From DATJGR01 sp963780795 (GTDB lineage Bacteria > Pseudomonadota > Gammaproteobacteria > Pseudomonadales > Azotimanducaceae): DNA of 64,000 bases. Every line of letters starts with the position of its first letter. Position 1 is the stretch's first letter. Under the pieces are notes generated by a model, which saw nothing but the letters and a program-made list of their open reading frames with translations, was not told the DNA's origin and made no database searches. The position numbers were made by a program, and so were the translations under genes. Positions 34,000-42,920 of this stretch are shown here, in pieces. The stretch spans positions 430,453-494,452 of the forward strand of contig CAWADH010000013.1 in the NCBI GenBank assembly GCA_963780795.1. The letters run 5' to 3'.

Positions 34000-35481
34000 T
34001 CACTCTCCCCCGCCACCTCCCGCAACTGCATCGTCGATCAGCGCGCGAATGCGTTCTTCTTCGTACGCGAAGAACGGATTGTGGCGCAACCGCATCGCCT
34101 GACTGAGCGAAACCGTCAGCACGCTGGTTTCGCCGCGAGGCTGCAACGCGCCGAGGCGCAGGCCGCTGTAGGTTGCAGACTTACCGCTGCCGTCGCCATA
34201 AATGGGATCGTCCGGCGCGAATGGAATGGCAACGTGCGACAGCGAGTACACGTTCTGCGGCCACTCGAGATTCAGCGGCGTGGTTTCGGTTTGCGCCGAA
34301 TGAGCGGCGCGGGAATTCGCGGCGACGGACCTCGAATCCGACGCGACGTTGCTGATCACGGTGAGCCTGTAATTCAGATTGGTGCTGCGTTCCAGCTGGT
34401 CGAGCGGCTTGTCGACCGTCGCCGGCATGAAGCCGGCGAACGCGTCGACGCGGTTGACGTCGAAGATCACGAGCTCGCTGCGCGGGTCGTCGAGCTGATC
34501 GAACAGATGTTGCACGGTGGCCGTCGTGTCCACGGTCGAGTCGGTCCACGAAAGAAACGTCAGCACGCGCGGAAACCGGTTCATCTGCCCCTGTGAACGC
34601 GCCCGCGTCAGGCCCTTCTGCACCGCCTGCGTCACATTCCAGGCCTGATCCGCTGCGTTCTTCGGAAACGAGTTGTACTTGTAGGGGTCGTATTCGGGCT
34701 CGATCGACAGCCAGCGGAACTGCGCGAAGTATGGAAGTCCGGTCAGCACTTTCCCGATGTTGGAGATGGCTGCGGCTTGTGCGATGCCGATCTCCGGCGA
34801 GAACAGTACCAACGAGTCGGGAAGGGGGAGATCCGCATCGGACAGCGCGTCGAGCGCGTATTTCACCGACAAGCCGCCGCCGTTCGAGTATCCCGCCATG
34901 AGAAACGGCAGGTTCGCACCAATGCGTTCGCGCACGTGGCGGGCGCCGACGTGAGTGGCGGCAACCCAATCCGTCCAGCTGACGCGCGCCAATGCACCGG
35001 GGGTGGTTCCGTGTCCGGGTAGCCTGAGCCCGAGCACGTAGAAGCCATTCGCCTGGAACAGTTGACCAACGCGCCGCAGGCTGTAGGGCGAATCCGTCAG
35101 TCCGTGAAGCAGCAGCACGCCGCCGCGAACGTGCTCCGGCACCAGTTCGAAGGTTCGATTCCAGTCCGGTTGTTGGGCTTCCGGATCCTGCGTGCCTCGC
35201 GCGCGGTACCGGCTGTACAACGTCGCGTCGGTGGCTTCGACGCGGCTGTCGATCTGCTGCCTGACCTCTTGGAAAAGTGCATCCTCGCGTGCGAGGTAGT
35301 CCTGCAACGGCGCGTGCGATGCGGCGTCGCCGGCGGTGAACTCGCCATCGAGCGCCACGGTATGCCAGGGTTCGAGCGGCAGCATCGTGCGCGACTGAAA
35401 TGCCCACCCGATGACCGCGCTCGCGATGAGCAATACGACGACGATCGCCGACTTCCAGACGAAGGTGAGGACGCGTCGCAT
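34000..35481 (-). CDS. Membrane-anchored alpha/beta hydrolase
   Basis: A 493-residue protein with an N-terminal membrane anchor (residues 9-28) and a large alpha/beta hydrolase domain of the serine aminopeptidase/lysophospholipase type. Features are LLLHGLTDSPYSLR (oxyanion region), LRLPGHGTTPG, and the nucleophile elbow GYSNGG. The domain is probably periplasmic. It ends four bases from the convergent cti stop and is divergent from the AsmA-family gene. A role in lipid or ester turnover at the envelope is a guess from context. Confidence 0.82.
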   Translation of the reverse strand: MRRVLTFVWKSAIVVVLLIASAVIGWAFQSRTMLPLEPWHTVALDGEFTAGDAASHAPLQDYLAREDALFQEVRQQIDSRVEATDATLYSRYRARGTQDPEAQQPDWNRTFELVPEHVRGGVLLLHGLTDSPYSLRRVGQLFQANGFYVLGLRLPGHGTTPGALARVSWTDWVAATHVGARHVRERIGANLPFLMAGYSNGGGLSVKYALDALSDADLPLPDSLVLFSPEIGIAQAAAISNIGKVLTGLPYFAQFRWLSIEPEYDPYKYNSFPKNAADQAWNVTQAVQKGLTRARSQGQMNRFPRVLTFLSWTDSTVDTTATVQHLFDQLDDPRSELVIFDVNRVDAFAGFMPATVDKPLDQLERSTNLNYRLTVISNVASDSRSVAANSRAAHSAQTETTPLNLEWPQNVYSLSHVAIPFAPDDPIYGDGSGKSATYSGLRLGALQPRGETSVLTVSLSQAMRLRHNPFFAYEEERIRALIDDAVAGGGGGE

Positions 35482-35586
35482 CGGAAAATCTCTCGTTCGT
35501 ACTATCTAGGTTCCGGAGCCAACGCTACCATCGCTGCCGCGATCGGTCGTGCTACTTTCGATCGATACTTCGGAACACTGAATTTC

Positions 35587-38500
35587 ATGCGCGTCATCCG
35601 CGTTGCACTGGCTGCACTTGCGCTGCTGCTCCTTCTCGCCGTTGTCGCGGTTTTGGCGCTGGTATCGGCTCCGGGCCAGCGCGCGGTGCAGAACGCGTTC
35701 AACTCCTGGGCTACCGAACGACTGGGCCGCACCGCGAGTGTCGATGGTGTCCTGACGCTGCAGTTAGGTCGCGAAATCGTAATCGATGCAACGAAGGTCC
35801 ACGTCGCGAACGTCGAGTGGGGAAGTCGCGCCGACATGCTCGTCGCCGATCGAGTCTCCTTTCGCATCGACAGCATGTCGCTGCTGTCGCGTTCGCCCGC
35901 GGTGATCGTCGACGAAGTGGACATCGATGGGCTCGACCTGTTGCTCGAGCGCAACGACGACGGCGTGAACAACTGGTCGTTTTCTCGACCGGCAGCGACG
36001 TCCGCTACGCCGTGGCTGCCCGCGTTACCCGTCTTCGTCGATCGCGTGTCGCTGCCGGGTGCCCGCGTTCGGTTCGTCGGTCCCCGTCTCGACCGGCCGC
36101 TTGACGTGAACTTCGAGCAGATCACGCAGCAGCGCGGCGCGGGCGACATGCTCGAGTTCGCGGCGTCGGGCCGCGCCAACGATGCTGATCTGAGCATCAA
36201 GGGGCAGATCGGTCCGTTCGCCAACCTCGTCGCCGGGAAGGCGATCAGCGCGTCGATTGATGGACATCTCGGGCAGCTGAATCTCGCCCTTCGGGCCCGC
36301 ATCGACGACCTCGAGCATCCGGTCGACAGCGAAGCGGATCTGGAAGTAACCGGACCCGATGCCGCCTACATTGCGACGACGTTCGGCGTACGCAATCTCG
36401 GCGACGGTCCGTTCAATTTCACCTTGTCGGTGTCGCCGGCGCCCGACGGTCAGGGCGTACGCGGCAGCGTAGTCGGCCGAATAGGTCAGTTCGACATTTC
36501 CGGCGACGGTGACCTTTCGGAGCCGACCGATGTCGGCAAGCTGACGCTGCGAACCCAGATCTCCGGACCGGACGTGAGCCTGCTTGCCGGCATGGTTGGT
36601 TTCGAGTTGCCTCCCGAACAGTTTCGCTTGGCCGCGACGATCCGGCGGACCGGAACGCTGCTCGAGATCGACCAGGCGAACCTTGATTTGCCCGACAGCG
36701 CTTTCAGCGTGCAGGGTTCCGTCAAACGGATCGACAATCTCTCCGGGAACGACCTGACGGTTCATCTCGTCGGCGCCAAGGTCGAGAAGTTCCGCAAGCT
36801 GCTGCACATTCCCGGGCTGGCGACCGGACCGTTCGACGTCAACATCAGATTGCATACATCCGACACAGGTCAGGACTTGCTGGACCTGACGTCGAAGACC
36901 GCAATCCTCGACCTGACGGCCAGCGGACCGTTGGGTGACTATCCGGGGTACTACGGCACGCGAGTTCGATTCACCGCACGCGGCGCCGACATCAGGCCGT
37001 GGGCACAGACGTTGGGCGTGACTGCGCCGCGCGCTGCTTTTTCCACCCAAGGTCAGGCCGAATGGTCGCACGCCGGCGTCGAATTGCGCGCCGCCACGCT
37101 GACCACCGGCGACGACACGCTGAACCTCGACGGCGTCATCGGCACTTCAAAAGGCTCCAGCAGCGATCTCCGCTTCGGCCTGCAAGGGAAGCGACTGTCC
37201 GACGTTGCGGCTTACGTCGGTTGGGCGGATTTTCCGGCGCAGCCGTACAAGGCCGCGGGACACCTCGTCGTCCAGAACGGACGGACACGCCTCGACGGGG
37301 TGGACGTGAATGCCGCGGGCGCCCGCCTGCAGGTGGGCGGTGCAATCGGTTCGCCACCGGGTTGGCGCGGTACCTCGCTGAATTTCACGTTCAGTGGAAC
37401 CAGTCTCTCGCCGTTCAGGGCGCTGGGCCGAGGTTACGCACTGCCGGTCGGGCCGTTTCGGGCGCGCGGCATCATTCAGTACGGTGACGGGCGCGTACGC
37501 CTGCAGAACGTCGGCGTCACAGCAGCCGGCAGCGAAGCACAGATCACCGCCGACTTTGCGCTGCCCCTCGGTGCGACCGTTGGGAATCAGCCGAACCGAT
37601 TCGACGTGCGTGCGAACGGACCCGATCTGCGGCTGCTAGTGCCGGACATCCCTGACTCGAACATCATTCGCCAGAAGTTCGACTTGAAGATCGACGGTTC
37701 CTGGCTGTTCGACAAATGGACCTTCGACACGCTGCACTTCGAGTCGCCTGGTGGCTTCCTGAGCCTGCAGGGGCGCCTCGATCGCGCACCGGATTTTTCG
37801 GCAACCGCGCTGACGGTAAAGGGGCGGACGGCCGACCTCGAAACAACGGGTCGTCTGTTTGGCCTGAGCCTGCCGGCGCAGCCGCTCGACGTCACGGCAG
37901 TGATAACGGGCACGCCGACCGCGTTCCGTATGGACGGATTGAGCGGCCACTTCGGCAAGACAGATTTCGCTGGCAGTGTCGGTCTGGACCTGACGTCGAA
38001 ACCGGATCTCGACATTCGATTGACGTCGAACTTTCTGGACCTTACACCGCTCACCGATGTCGTTGGCAATCAGATGCCGACGACGGCTGTTCCGCTCGAT
38101 TCGAAATCGATTCCGGATATTGAGCTGCCGCTGGACTTGCTCAATCGCGTGAACGCCGTCGCCTCGATACAGTCGACGACGACCAGCTTCTTCGGCCAGA
38201 TTTACGATCGTCTGCACCTGAACGGTACGCTGAAGGACGGGCAGCTCGCGGTGGATCCGCTCGCGTTCGGGAGTGCCAATGGCAACCTCAACGCGCGGAT
38301 CGCAATTGGCACCAATCTGAGCACTCCGAACGTCCGGCTGTTCGCGAACGGTGACCAGATCCGCCTCGCGGTTGTGCCGGGCATGAATACAACTGCCGCC
38401 GCCAGCCTGTATAAGGTGCAGATCGATGTCGCGGCGACGGGTCGCAACCTTCGCGGCCTCGCGGCGACGCTCGATGGCCGCATTCGCCTCGAAGGCACGG

Positions 38501-39012
38501 GCGGGCGGGTACCGAACTCCCGCATGAATCAGGCACTGACATCGGACTTCCTCGGCGAACTGGCGCGCACGCTGAATCCGTTGTCGAAGCGCCAGGAATA
38601 CACCGACGTCGTATGTCAGGCGTACCTCTTCGAGGTCGAGCGCGGGGCGTTGCGAACAGATCCGGCGATCGTCATTCGCACCAAGGAGCTCGACATCGTC
38701 AGCACCGGCTCCGTGGACCTGAGCAATGAGAAGATCGATTTCAACTTCAAGACCGCGGCGCGCGGCGGACTCGGGTTCAGTGCGGGCGAGCTGTTCAATT
38801 CGTACGTCAAGGTTTCGGGGACGCTATCGAAACCGTACTTGACAGTCGACCCGAAGGGCACGCTCGTTAACGGTGGCGCGGCGTTCGCGACCGGCGGCTT
38901 GTCGATACTCGCGACCACGCTGTGGGATCGGGTTACGCGGCAGAAAGATCCGTGCGTCGCTGCAGTCGCGGAAGCTGACCGCAAGGCGGAAACGAAGAAG
39001 CGCTGGTGGTAG
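35587..39012 (+). CDS. AsmA-family protein
   Basis: A 1141-residue protein of the AsmA/TamB-like superfamily. One N-terminal membrane helix (residues 5-28, RVALAALALLLLLAVVAVLA) is followed by GQRAVQNAFNSWATERLGRTASVDG, then a very long beta-rich region with repeated LxVxG-type strands and a C-terminal AsmA_2-like part (RIRLEGTGGRVPNSRMNQAL, GSVDLSNEKIDFNFKT). Such proteins form long grooves that move phospholipids between membranes. ATG 35587 is chosen because an upstream extension of the frame overlaps the divergent hydrolase gene and lacks any signal. Confidence 0.88.
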   Translation: MRVIRVALAALALLLLLAVVAVLALVSAPGQRAVQNAFNSWATERLGRTASVDGVLTLQLGREIVIDATKVHVANVEWGSRADMLVADRVSFRIDSMSLLSRSPAVIVDEVDIDGLDLLLERNDDGVNNWSFSRPAATSATPWLPALPVFVDRVSLPGARVRFVGPRLDRPLDVNFEQITQQRGAGDMLEFAASGRANDADLSIKGQIGPFANLVAGKAISASIDGHLGQLNLALRARIDDLEHPVDSEADLEVTGPDAAYIATTFGVRNLGDGPFNFTLSVSPAPDGQGVRGSVVGRIGQFDISGDGDLSEPTDVGKLTLRTQISGPDVSLLAGMVGFELPPEQFRLAATIRRTGTLLEIDQANLDLPDSAFSVQGSVKRIDNLSGNDLTVHLVGAKVEKFRKLLHIPGLATGPFDVNIRLHTSDTGQDLLDLTSKTAILDLTASGPLGDYPGYYGTRVRFTARGADIRPWAQTLGVTAPRAAFSTQGQAEWSHAGVELRAATLTTGDDTLNLDGVIGTSKGSSSDLRFGLQGKRLSDVAAYVGWADFPAQPYKAAGHLVVQNGRTRLDGVDVNAAGARLQVGGAIGSPPGWRGTSLNFTFSGTSLSPFRALGRGYALPVGPFRARGIIQYGDGRVRLQNVGVTAAGSEAQITADFALPLGATVGNQPNRFDVRANGPDLRLLVPDIPDSNIIRQKFDLKIDGSWLFDKWTFDTLHFESPGGFLSLQGRLDRAPDFSATALTVKGRTADLETTGRLFGLSLPAQPLDVTAVITGTPTAFRMDGLSGHFGKTDFAGSVGLDLTSKPDLDIRLTSNFLDLTPLTDVVGNQMPTTAVPLDSKSIPDIELPLDLLNRVNAVASIQSTTTSFFGQIYDRLHLNGTLKDGQLAVDPLAFGSANGNLNARIAIGTNLSTPNVRLFANGDQIRLAVVPGMNTTAAASLYKVQIDVAATGRNLRGLAATLDGRIRLEGTGGRVPNSRMNQALTSDFLGELARTLNPLSKRQEYTDVVCQAYLFEVERGALRTDPAIVIRTKELDIVSTGSVDLSNEKIDFNFKTAARGGLGFSAGELFNSYVKVSGTLSKPYLTVDPKGTLVNGGAAFATGGLSILATTLWDRVTRQKDPCVAAVAEADRKAETKKRWW

Positions 39013-39027
39013 CGCCGGTGTGCAGAG

Positions 39028-39348
39028 TCACTGGATGCCGCAGGTCGACTTAATCTGCACGATCTTCTGGTCGATCATCTGGTTGTAATCGCCCGATGCG
39101 ATCTGCAGCTTGCCCTTCTCGGTGCCGGTTGCTGCGCCGGCGACCAGTCCGATCGGCGTGATCGCAGTAACGCCGTCTTCGATCTGCTTCGCCGTGCTGA
39201 CCTTCTCGGACTGCAGCGTCTTCAGGTCGCCCTCCGCGGTAGCGCAATTGACCGGCGCCGCTTCCTGCTGTTGAACGGCCTGAACGTTCGGCCCTTTACA
39301 TCCGGCCGCTACCAGTACCATCGCGGCCAGCATCAGGTTCGTCTTCAT
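39028..39348 (-). CDS. Small lipoprotein of unknown function
   Basis: A 106-residue lipoprotein: MKTNLMLAAMVLVAAG then Cys17, followed by a Gln/Ala-rich linker, a helical region with LKTLQSEKVSTAKQIEDGV, and a Gly/Ala hinge (TPIGLVAGAATGTEKGKLQ) that may contact the membrane. The C-terminus has a Cys (KSTCGIQ) that could pair with the Cys at NCATAEG. No named family is recognised. It is convergent with the AsmA gene. Confidence 0.75.
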   Translation of the reverse strand: MKTNLMLAAMVLVAAGCKGPNVQAVQQQEAAPVNCATAEGDLKTLQSEKVSTAKQIEDGVTAITPIGLVAGAATGTEKGKLQIASGDYNQMIDQKIVQIKSTCGIQ

Positions 39349-39406
39349 GCAATCCCCTGTCTTCAGTATCGAGGCTGGGGAGTCTGCCGGAGGCGACCGT
39401 CGTTTG

Positions 39407-40006
39407 CTACTGAGCGAGCCTGGCTTCGATCAGTTGCAGCCGATCGTTGCCGAAGAACATGTCGTCGCCGTCGAGAAACATCGTTGGCGAACCGAAGCCG
39501 CCGCGGTTGATCAGCTCTTCGGTGTTGATGCGCAGACGATCCTTGTAGGTGGCGGTTCCGATCTTGTCGAAGAATCCGTCTACCGGAAGGCCGCACGCCG
39601 AAACGATTCCAGACAAGACGTTGTCCTGTGAAATGTCGGCGAGGTCACCCCAGTATCGGTGGAACACGCGGCGCGCGTACGCTTCGAGGCAACCGTGCTC
39701 GAGCGCGACGAACGCGCCGCGCATCGCCTTCACGCTGTTGACCGGAAACACTGGCGGCTGGCCGATCGTGACGCCGACGTAGTGCGCCCAATCCTGCAGA
39801 TCTTTCTGGTAATAGCGCGCCTTCGCGGGCACCGGTTTCGCGCGATTCTCGTAAACGCTGGGATTGACCTGATTGAAGACGCCGCCGACGAGGATCGGCC
39901 GCCACACGATGTTGAAATCCATGCGCGCCTTCAGTTTCTGCACGCTCTCGAACGCGAGGTACGTCCACGGGCTCGAACAGTCGAAGAAAAATTCGAGCGT
40001 GTGCAT
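39407..40006 (-). CDS. 2-hydroxychromene-2-carboxylate isomerase-like protein
   Basis: A 199-residue DsbA-fold protein of the HCCA isomerase / kappa-class GST family. It starts MHTLEFFFDCSSPWTYLAFE (the active-site SSPWTY motif) with IVWRPILVGGVFN and GVNT-like NTEELINRGGFGSPTMFLDG. In naphthalene breakdown this family isomerises 2-hydroxychromene-2-carboxylate using glutathione; more widely it is a glutathione-dependent isomerase or disulfide enzyme. ATG 40006 gives the conserved start. It is divergent from the flavin oxidoreductase gene. Confidence 0.88.
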   Translation of the reverse strand: MHTLEFFFDCSSPWTYLAFESVQKLKARMDFNIVWRPILVGGVFNQVNPSVYENRAKPVPAKARYYQKDLQDWAHYVGVTIGQPPVFPVNSVKAMRGAFVALEHGCLEAYARRVFHRYWGDLADISQDNVLSGIVSACGLPVDGFFDKIGTATYKDRLRINTEELINRGGFGSPTMFLDGDDMFFGNDRLQLIEARLAQ

Positions 40007-40046
40007 GGCGCGATCCGCGAGTGAGTAAAGCAATCAGCTTAAATTG

Positions 40047-40075
40047 TTGACAGGCGTTCGCAAAGCGGGTGACAT
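40047..40075 (+). promoter_or_regulatory. Candidate promoter of the LLM oxidoreductase operon
   Basis: A consensus -35 TTGACA (40047-40052) is followed after 17 bases by TGACAT, a weak -10, about 30 bases before the ATG at 40104. The -35 match is exact; the -10 is poor. Confidence 0.35.
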
Positions 40076-40103
40076 GCCTTCCTTTGCATCGTCGGGGGAT
40101 CAA

Positions 40104-41345
40104 ATGAAGTTCACCTGGTTCAACCTGATGCCGTGGCCGCATCTTCCCGACGACTTCCGCGAAAAATATCGATCGGTCTGGGTCGACATTCCGAGTTCCC
40201 TGTACGACCCCGTGAAGGGGCACGAGTTGTACAACGTCTACCTCGACGAACTCGAATACGCCGAACAGCTCGGCTACGACGGCATCGGCGTGAACGAACA
40301 TCACGCGAATGCCTATGGAATGATGCCGTCGCCGAACATCATGGCCGCGGCGCTGGCGCGGCGAACGTCGAAGGCCGCGCTGGTCGTCCTCGGCAACTCG
40401 ATCGCTCTGTACAACCCGCCGATTCGCGTGGCGGAAGAGTTCGCGATGCTCGACGTCATCTCGGGGGGCCGGCTGCTGGCGGGATTTCCGGTTGGAACGT
40501 CGATGGACACGAACTATGTGTACGGCGACATCCCTGCGCTGACGCGCGAACGCTATGCCGAAGCGCACGAGCTGATCATGCGCGCGTGGCGCGAGTCGGA
40601 GCCATTCGCGTTCAACGGCCGCTACACCAAGCTGCGCTACGCGAACTGCTGGCCGAAGCCGATCCAGTCACCGCCGCCAATCTTCATTCCCGGCGGTGGT
40701 TCGCTCGAGACCTACGACTTCTGCCTCGACTTCGACTACGTGTATTGCTACCTGAGCTTCGGCGGCTACAAGCGCGCCAAGCAGCTGATGGACGGCTACT
40801 GGCAACGCGTGAAGGAGCGCGGCAAAGACCTGTCGCCGTATCGCGCCGGATTCGCGCAGACCATCGTCGTTGCGGAATCCGATGCCGAAGCCGAACGCGA
40901 TTATCGCGAACACATCGATTATTTCTACAACCGCTGCCTGCACGTGTATCCAGGATTCGCGGATGCGCCCGGCTATCGCACGATCAAGACGCTGAAAGCG
41001 AACGTCACTACCCAGATGACGCAGCAGGCGCTCGGCGACGTCAGCAGCATGAGCTGGGACCAGCTCGTCCACGACGGCTACGTCATCGCCGGCAGTCCCG
41101 ACACCGTGGCCGCGCAGATGAAGGAGCTGATCACCGGACTGCGCGTCGGCAACATCTTCTGTCTGATCCACGTCGGCAACATGCCAAAAGACAAGTGCAT
41201 GCGCTCGAGCAAGTTGTTCGCCGAGGAAGTGATGCCGCAGCTGCGCGACATGTGGCCCGAATACGCGACCGACGACCGTTTCTGGATACATCCGCTGAGC
41301 AAGCACGCCGATCGAGCTGCCGCGCAAGCGGTTGGAGCGGGTTGA
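40104..41345 (+). CDS. LLM-class flavin-dependent oxidoreductase
   Basis: A 413-residue bacterial-luciferase-like monooxygenase fold. Family features are GYDGIGVNEHHANAYG, LVVLGNSIALYNPPIRVAEE, LDVISGGRLLAGFPVGTS and the loop IAGSPDTVAAQM. These enzymes use FMNH2 or F420H2 to oxidise or cleave small molecules. ATG 40104 has GGGGGA six bases upstream. The hydrolase gene follows with no gap, so the two probably work together on one substrate. Confidence 0.88.
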   Translation: MKFTWFNLMPWPHLPDDFREKYRSVWVDIPSSLYDPVKGHELYNVYLDELEYAEQLGYDGIGVNEHHANAYGMMPSPNIMAAALARRTSKAALVVLGNSIALYNPPIRVAEEFAMLDVISGGRLLAGFPVGTSMDTNYVYGDIPALTRERYAEAHELIMRAWRESEPFAFNGRYTKLRYANCWPKPIQSPPPIFIPGGGSLETYDFCLDFDYVYCYLSFGGYKRAKQLMDGYWQRVKERGKDLSPYRAGFAQTIVVAESDAEAERDYREHIDYFYNRCLHVYPGFADAPGYRTIKTLKANVTTQMTQQALGDVSSMSWDQLVHDGYVIAGSPDTVAAQMKELITGLRVGNIFCLIHVGNMPKDKCMRSSKLFAEEVMPQLRDMWPEYATDDRFWIHPLSKHADRAAAQAVGAG

Positions 41346-42128
41346 ATGAAGTCGCGCCTGATCGATGTGGCGGGTCGCCACAAAATAAGAGTGTACGAAG
41401 GTGGTCGCGGTCCGCAGCTGTTGTTCATGCACGGCGCCGGCGGCCTGCTCGCCAACGATCCGTTTCTGGCGCGCCTGGAACAGAAGTACAGCGTCACTGC
41501 ACCGTTGCTGCCGGGCTATGAAGACTCCGACAGCACCGAGCAATTGCGCACGATGCTCGACTTCACCTTGTTCGGGCTCGACGTCTGGGAAACGCTCAAG
41601 CTGAAGGATCCCATCGTCGTGGGTCACTCGATGGGCGGGATGATCGCGGCGGAAATGGCCGCGCTGTCGAACACGACGGTGCAGCAGCTCGCGCTGATCT
41701 GCCCCGCGGGCCTATGGCTCGACGACGATCCGATACCGGATCTCTTTTCGAAGCTGCCGTTCGAATTGCCGCAACTGTTGTTTCACGAGCCGGAGAAGTA
41801 CACGGCGCTGCTGTCGGCCGGCGGCGACTTCAACGATCCGGAGTTCCTCACCGACTTCCTGGTTGGGAACGCGCGCCGCATGGGAACGGCCAGCAAGATC
41901 CTGTTCCCGATCCCAGATCGCGGCTTGTCAGAGCGTTTGTACCGCATCCGTGCTCGCACGCAGATCATCTGGGGCGAGTCGGACCGACTGATTCCACCGG
42001 GTTATGCGCAGCATTTCGTCGACGGCATTGCCGGCGCGAAGCTGACCACGATCGGCGCCGCAGGACACATGGTGCCGTACGAGCAGACCGATGCCGTGCT
42101 GGCGGCGATCGCGAAGCTGCACAACTGA
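41346..42128 (+). CDS. Alpha/beta-fold hydrolase
   Basis: A 260-residue alpha/beta hydrolase. The oxyanion motif is FMHGAGG, the nucleophile elbow GHSMGG, the acid GESDRLIPP, and the His lies in GAAGHMVPYEQ. It resembles C-C bond hydrolases and esterases of aromatic or terpene breakdown (MhpC/BphD type). It starts immediately after the oxidoreductase stop, so the two are coupled; a monooxygenase plus hydrolase pair would oxidise a ketone and cleave the resulting product. Confidence 0.87.
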   Translation: MKSRLIDVAGRHKIRVYEGGRGPQLLFMHGAGGLLANDPFLARLEQKYSVTAPLLPGYEDSDSTEQLRTMLDFTLFGLDVWETLKLKDPIVVGHSMGGMIAAEMAALSNTTVQQLALICPAGLWLDDDPIPDLFSKLPFELPQLLFHEPEKYTALLSAGGDFNDPEFLTDFLVGNARRMGTASKILFPIPDRGLSERLYRIRARTQIIWGESDRLIPPGYAQHFVDGIAGAKLTTIGAAGHMVPYEQTDAVLAAIAKLHN

Positions 42129-42146
42129 GCTGTTGCTTCCGCTCCG

Positions 42147-42908
42147 ATGAACGCAGACGCTGACGACCTCGACCGGCTGCGCCGCATGCTCGACGCCGCG
42201 CGGCGGATCGTGTTCTTCACAGGCGCCGGCATCAGCACCGAATCCGGCATTCCGGATTTTCGCAGTCCCGGTACCGGACTCTGGACGAAGATGAAGCCGA
42301 TCATGTTTCAGGACTTCATCGCGTCCGAGTCGGTCCGTCAGGAGTCGTGGCGTCGGCTCTTCACTGGTGAGCGCGCCATCGCGAAGGCGAAGCCGAACAA
42401 GGGTCACGAAGCGATCGCCCAGCTGATCCGCGACGGCAAAGCGACGTCGGTGATCACGCAGAACGTCGACAACCTGCACCACAAATCGGGCATCGAGCCG
42501 CGCCAAATCATCGAGCTGCACGGCAATGCGACATACGCGAAATGTCTCGACTGCGACGTGCGATACGAGTTGGACCAGCTGGAACTGCAGTTTGCGGATA
42601 ACGGCCGTGTGGCGCCGTGCGCTGAGTGCGGTGGCATCGTCAAGACAGCGGTGATTTCGTTCGGACAGTCGATGCCGGAACGGGAGATGCGCTGGGCACA
42701 GGAACAGACCGTGCAGTGCGATCTGTTCGTCGTGGTCGGCTCGTCCCTGGTGGTCTATCCGGCTGCCGGTTTCCCCGAGCTGGCAAAGGAGCTGGGTGCC
42801 AGACTCGTGATCATCAATCGGGAACCCACTCCGCTGGACCCGATTGCGGACCTCGTCGTGCATCGCGAGATCGGACCAACCCTGAGCTTCGCCGTCGGCA
42901 TCAACTGA
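42147..42908 (+). CDS. Sirtuin NAD-dependent deacylase
   Basis: A 253-residue Sir2-family enzyme, which removes acyl groups from lysine using NAD. Motifs are GAGISTESGIPDFRSPGTGLW, TQNVDNLH, catalytic His125 in ELHGN, and a zinc tetrad Cys133, Cys136, Cys158, Cys161. The PDFRSPG pattern and the overall spacing resemble SIRT4-like (class II) sirtuins more than E. coli CobB. It follows the hydrolase after 18 bases and may regulate acyl-CoA enzymes. Confidence 0.92.
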   Translation: MNADADDLDRLRRMLDAARRIVFFTGAGISTESGIPDFRSPGTGLWTKMKPIMFQDFIASESVRQESWRRLFTGERAIAKAKPNKGHEAIAQLIRDGKATSVITQNVDNLHHKSGIEPRQIIELHGNATYAKCLDCDVRYELDQLELQFADNGRVAPCAECGGIVKTAVISFGQSMPEREMRWAQEQTVQCDLFVVVGSSLVVYPAAGFPELAKELGARLVIINREPTPLDPIADLVVHREIGPTLSFAVGIN

Positions 42909-42920
42909 CCGTCGAGATTG

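Noticed and set aside
31548..34031. An 827-codon open frame on the minus strand
   Set aside because: It is entirely antisense to cti. Its translation is arginine- and histidine-rich with no domain, as expected for the shadow of a GC-rich gene.
35062..35586. A 5' extension of the AsmA-family gene
   Set aside because: The added 175 codons are antisense to the divergent hydrolase and have no signal peptide; the real membrane helix begins at ATG 35587.
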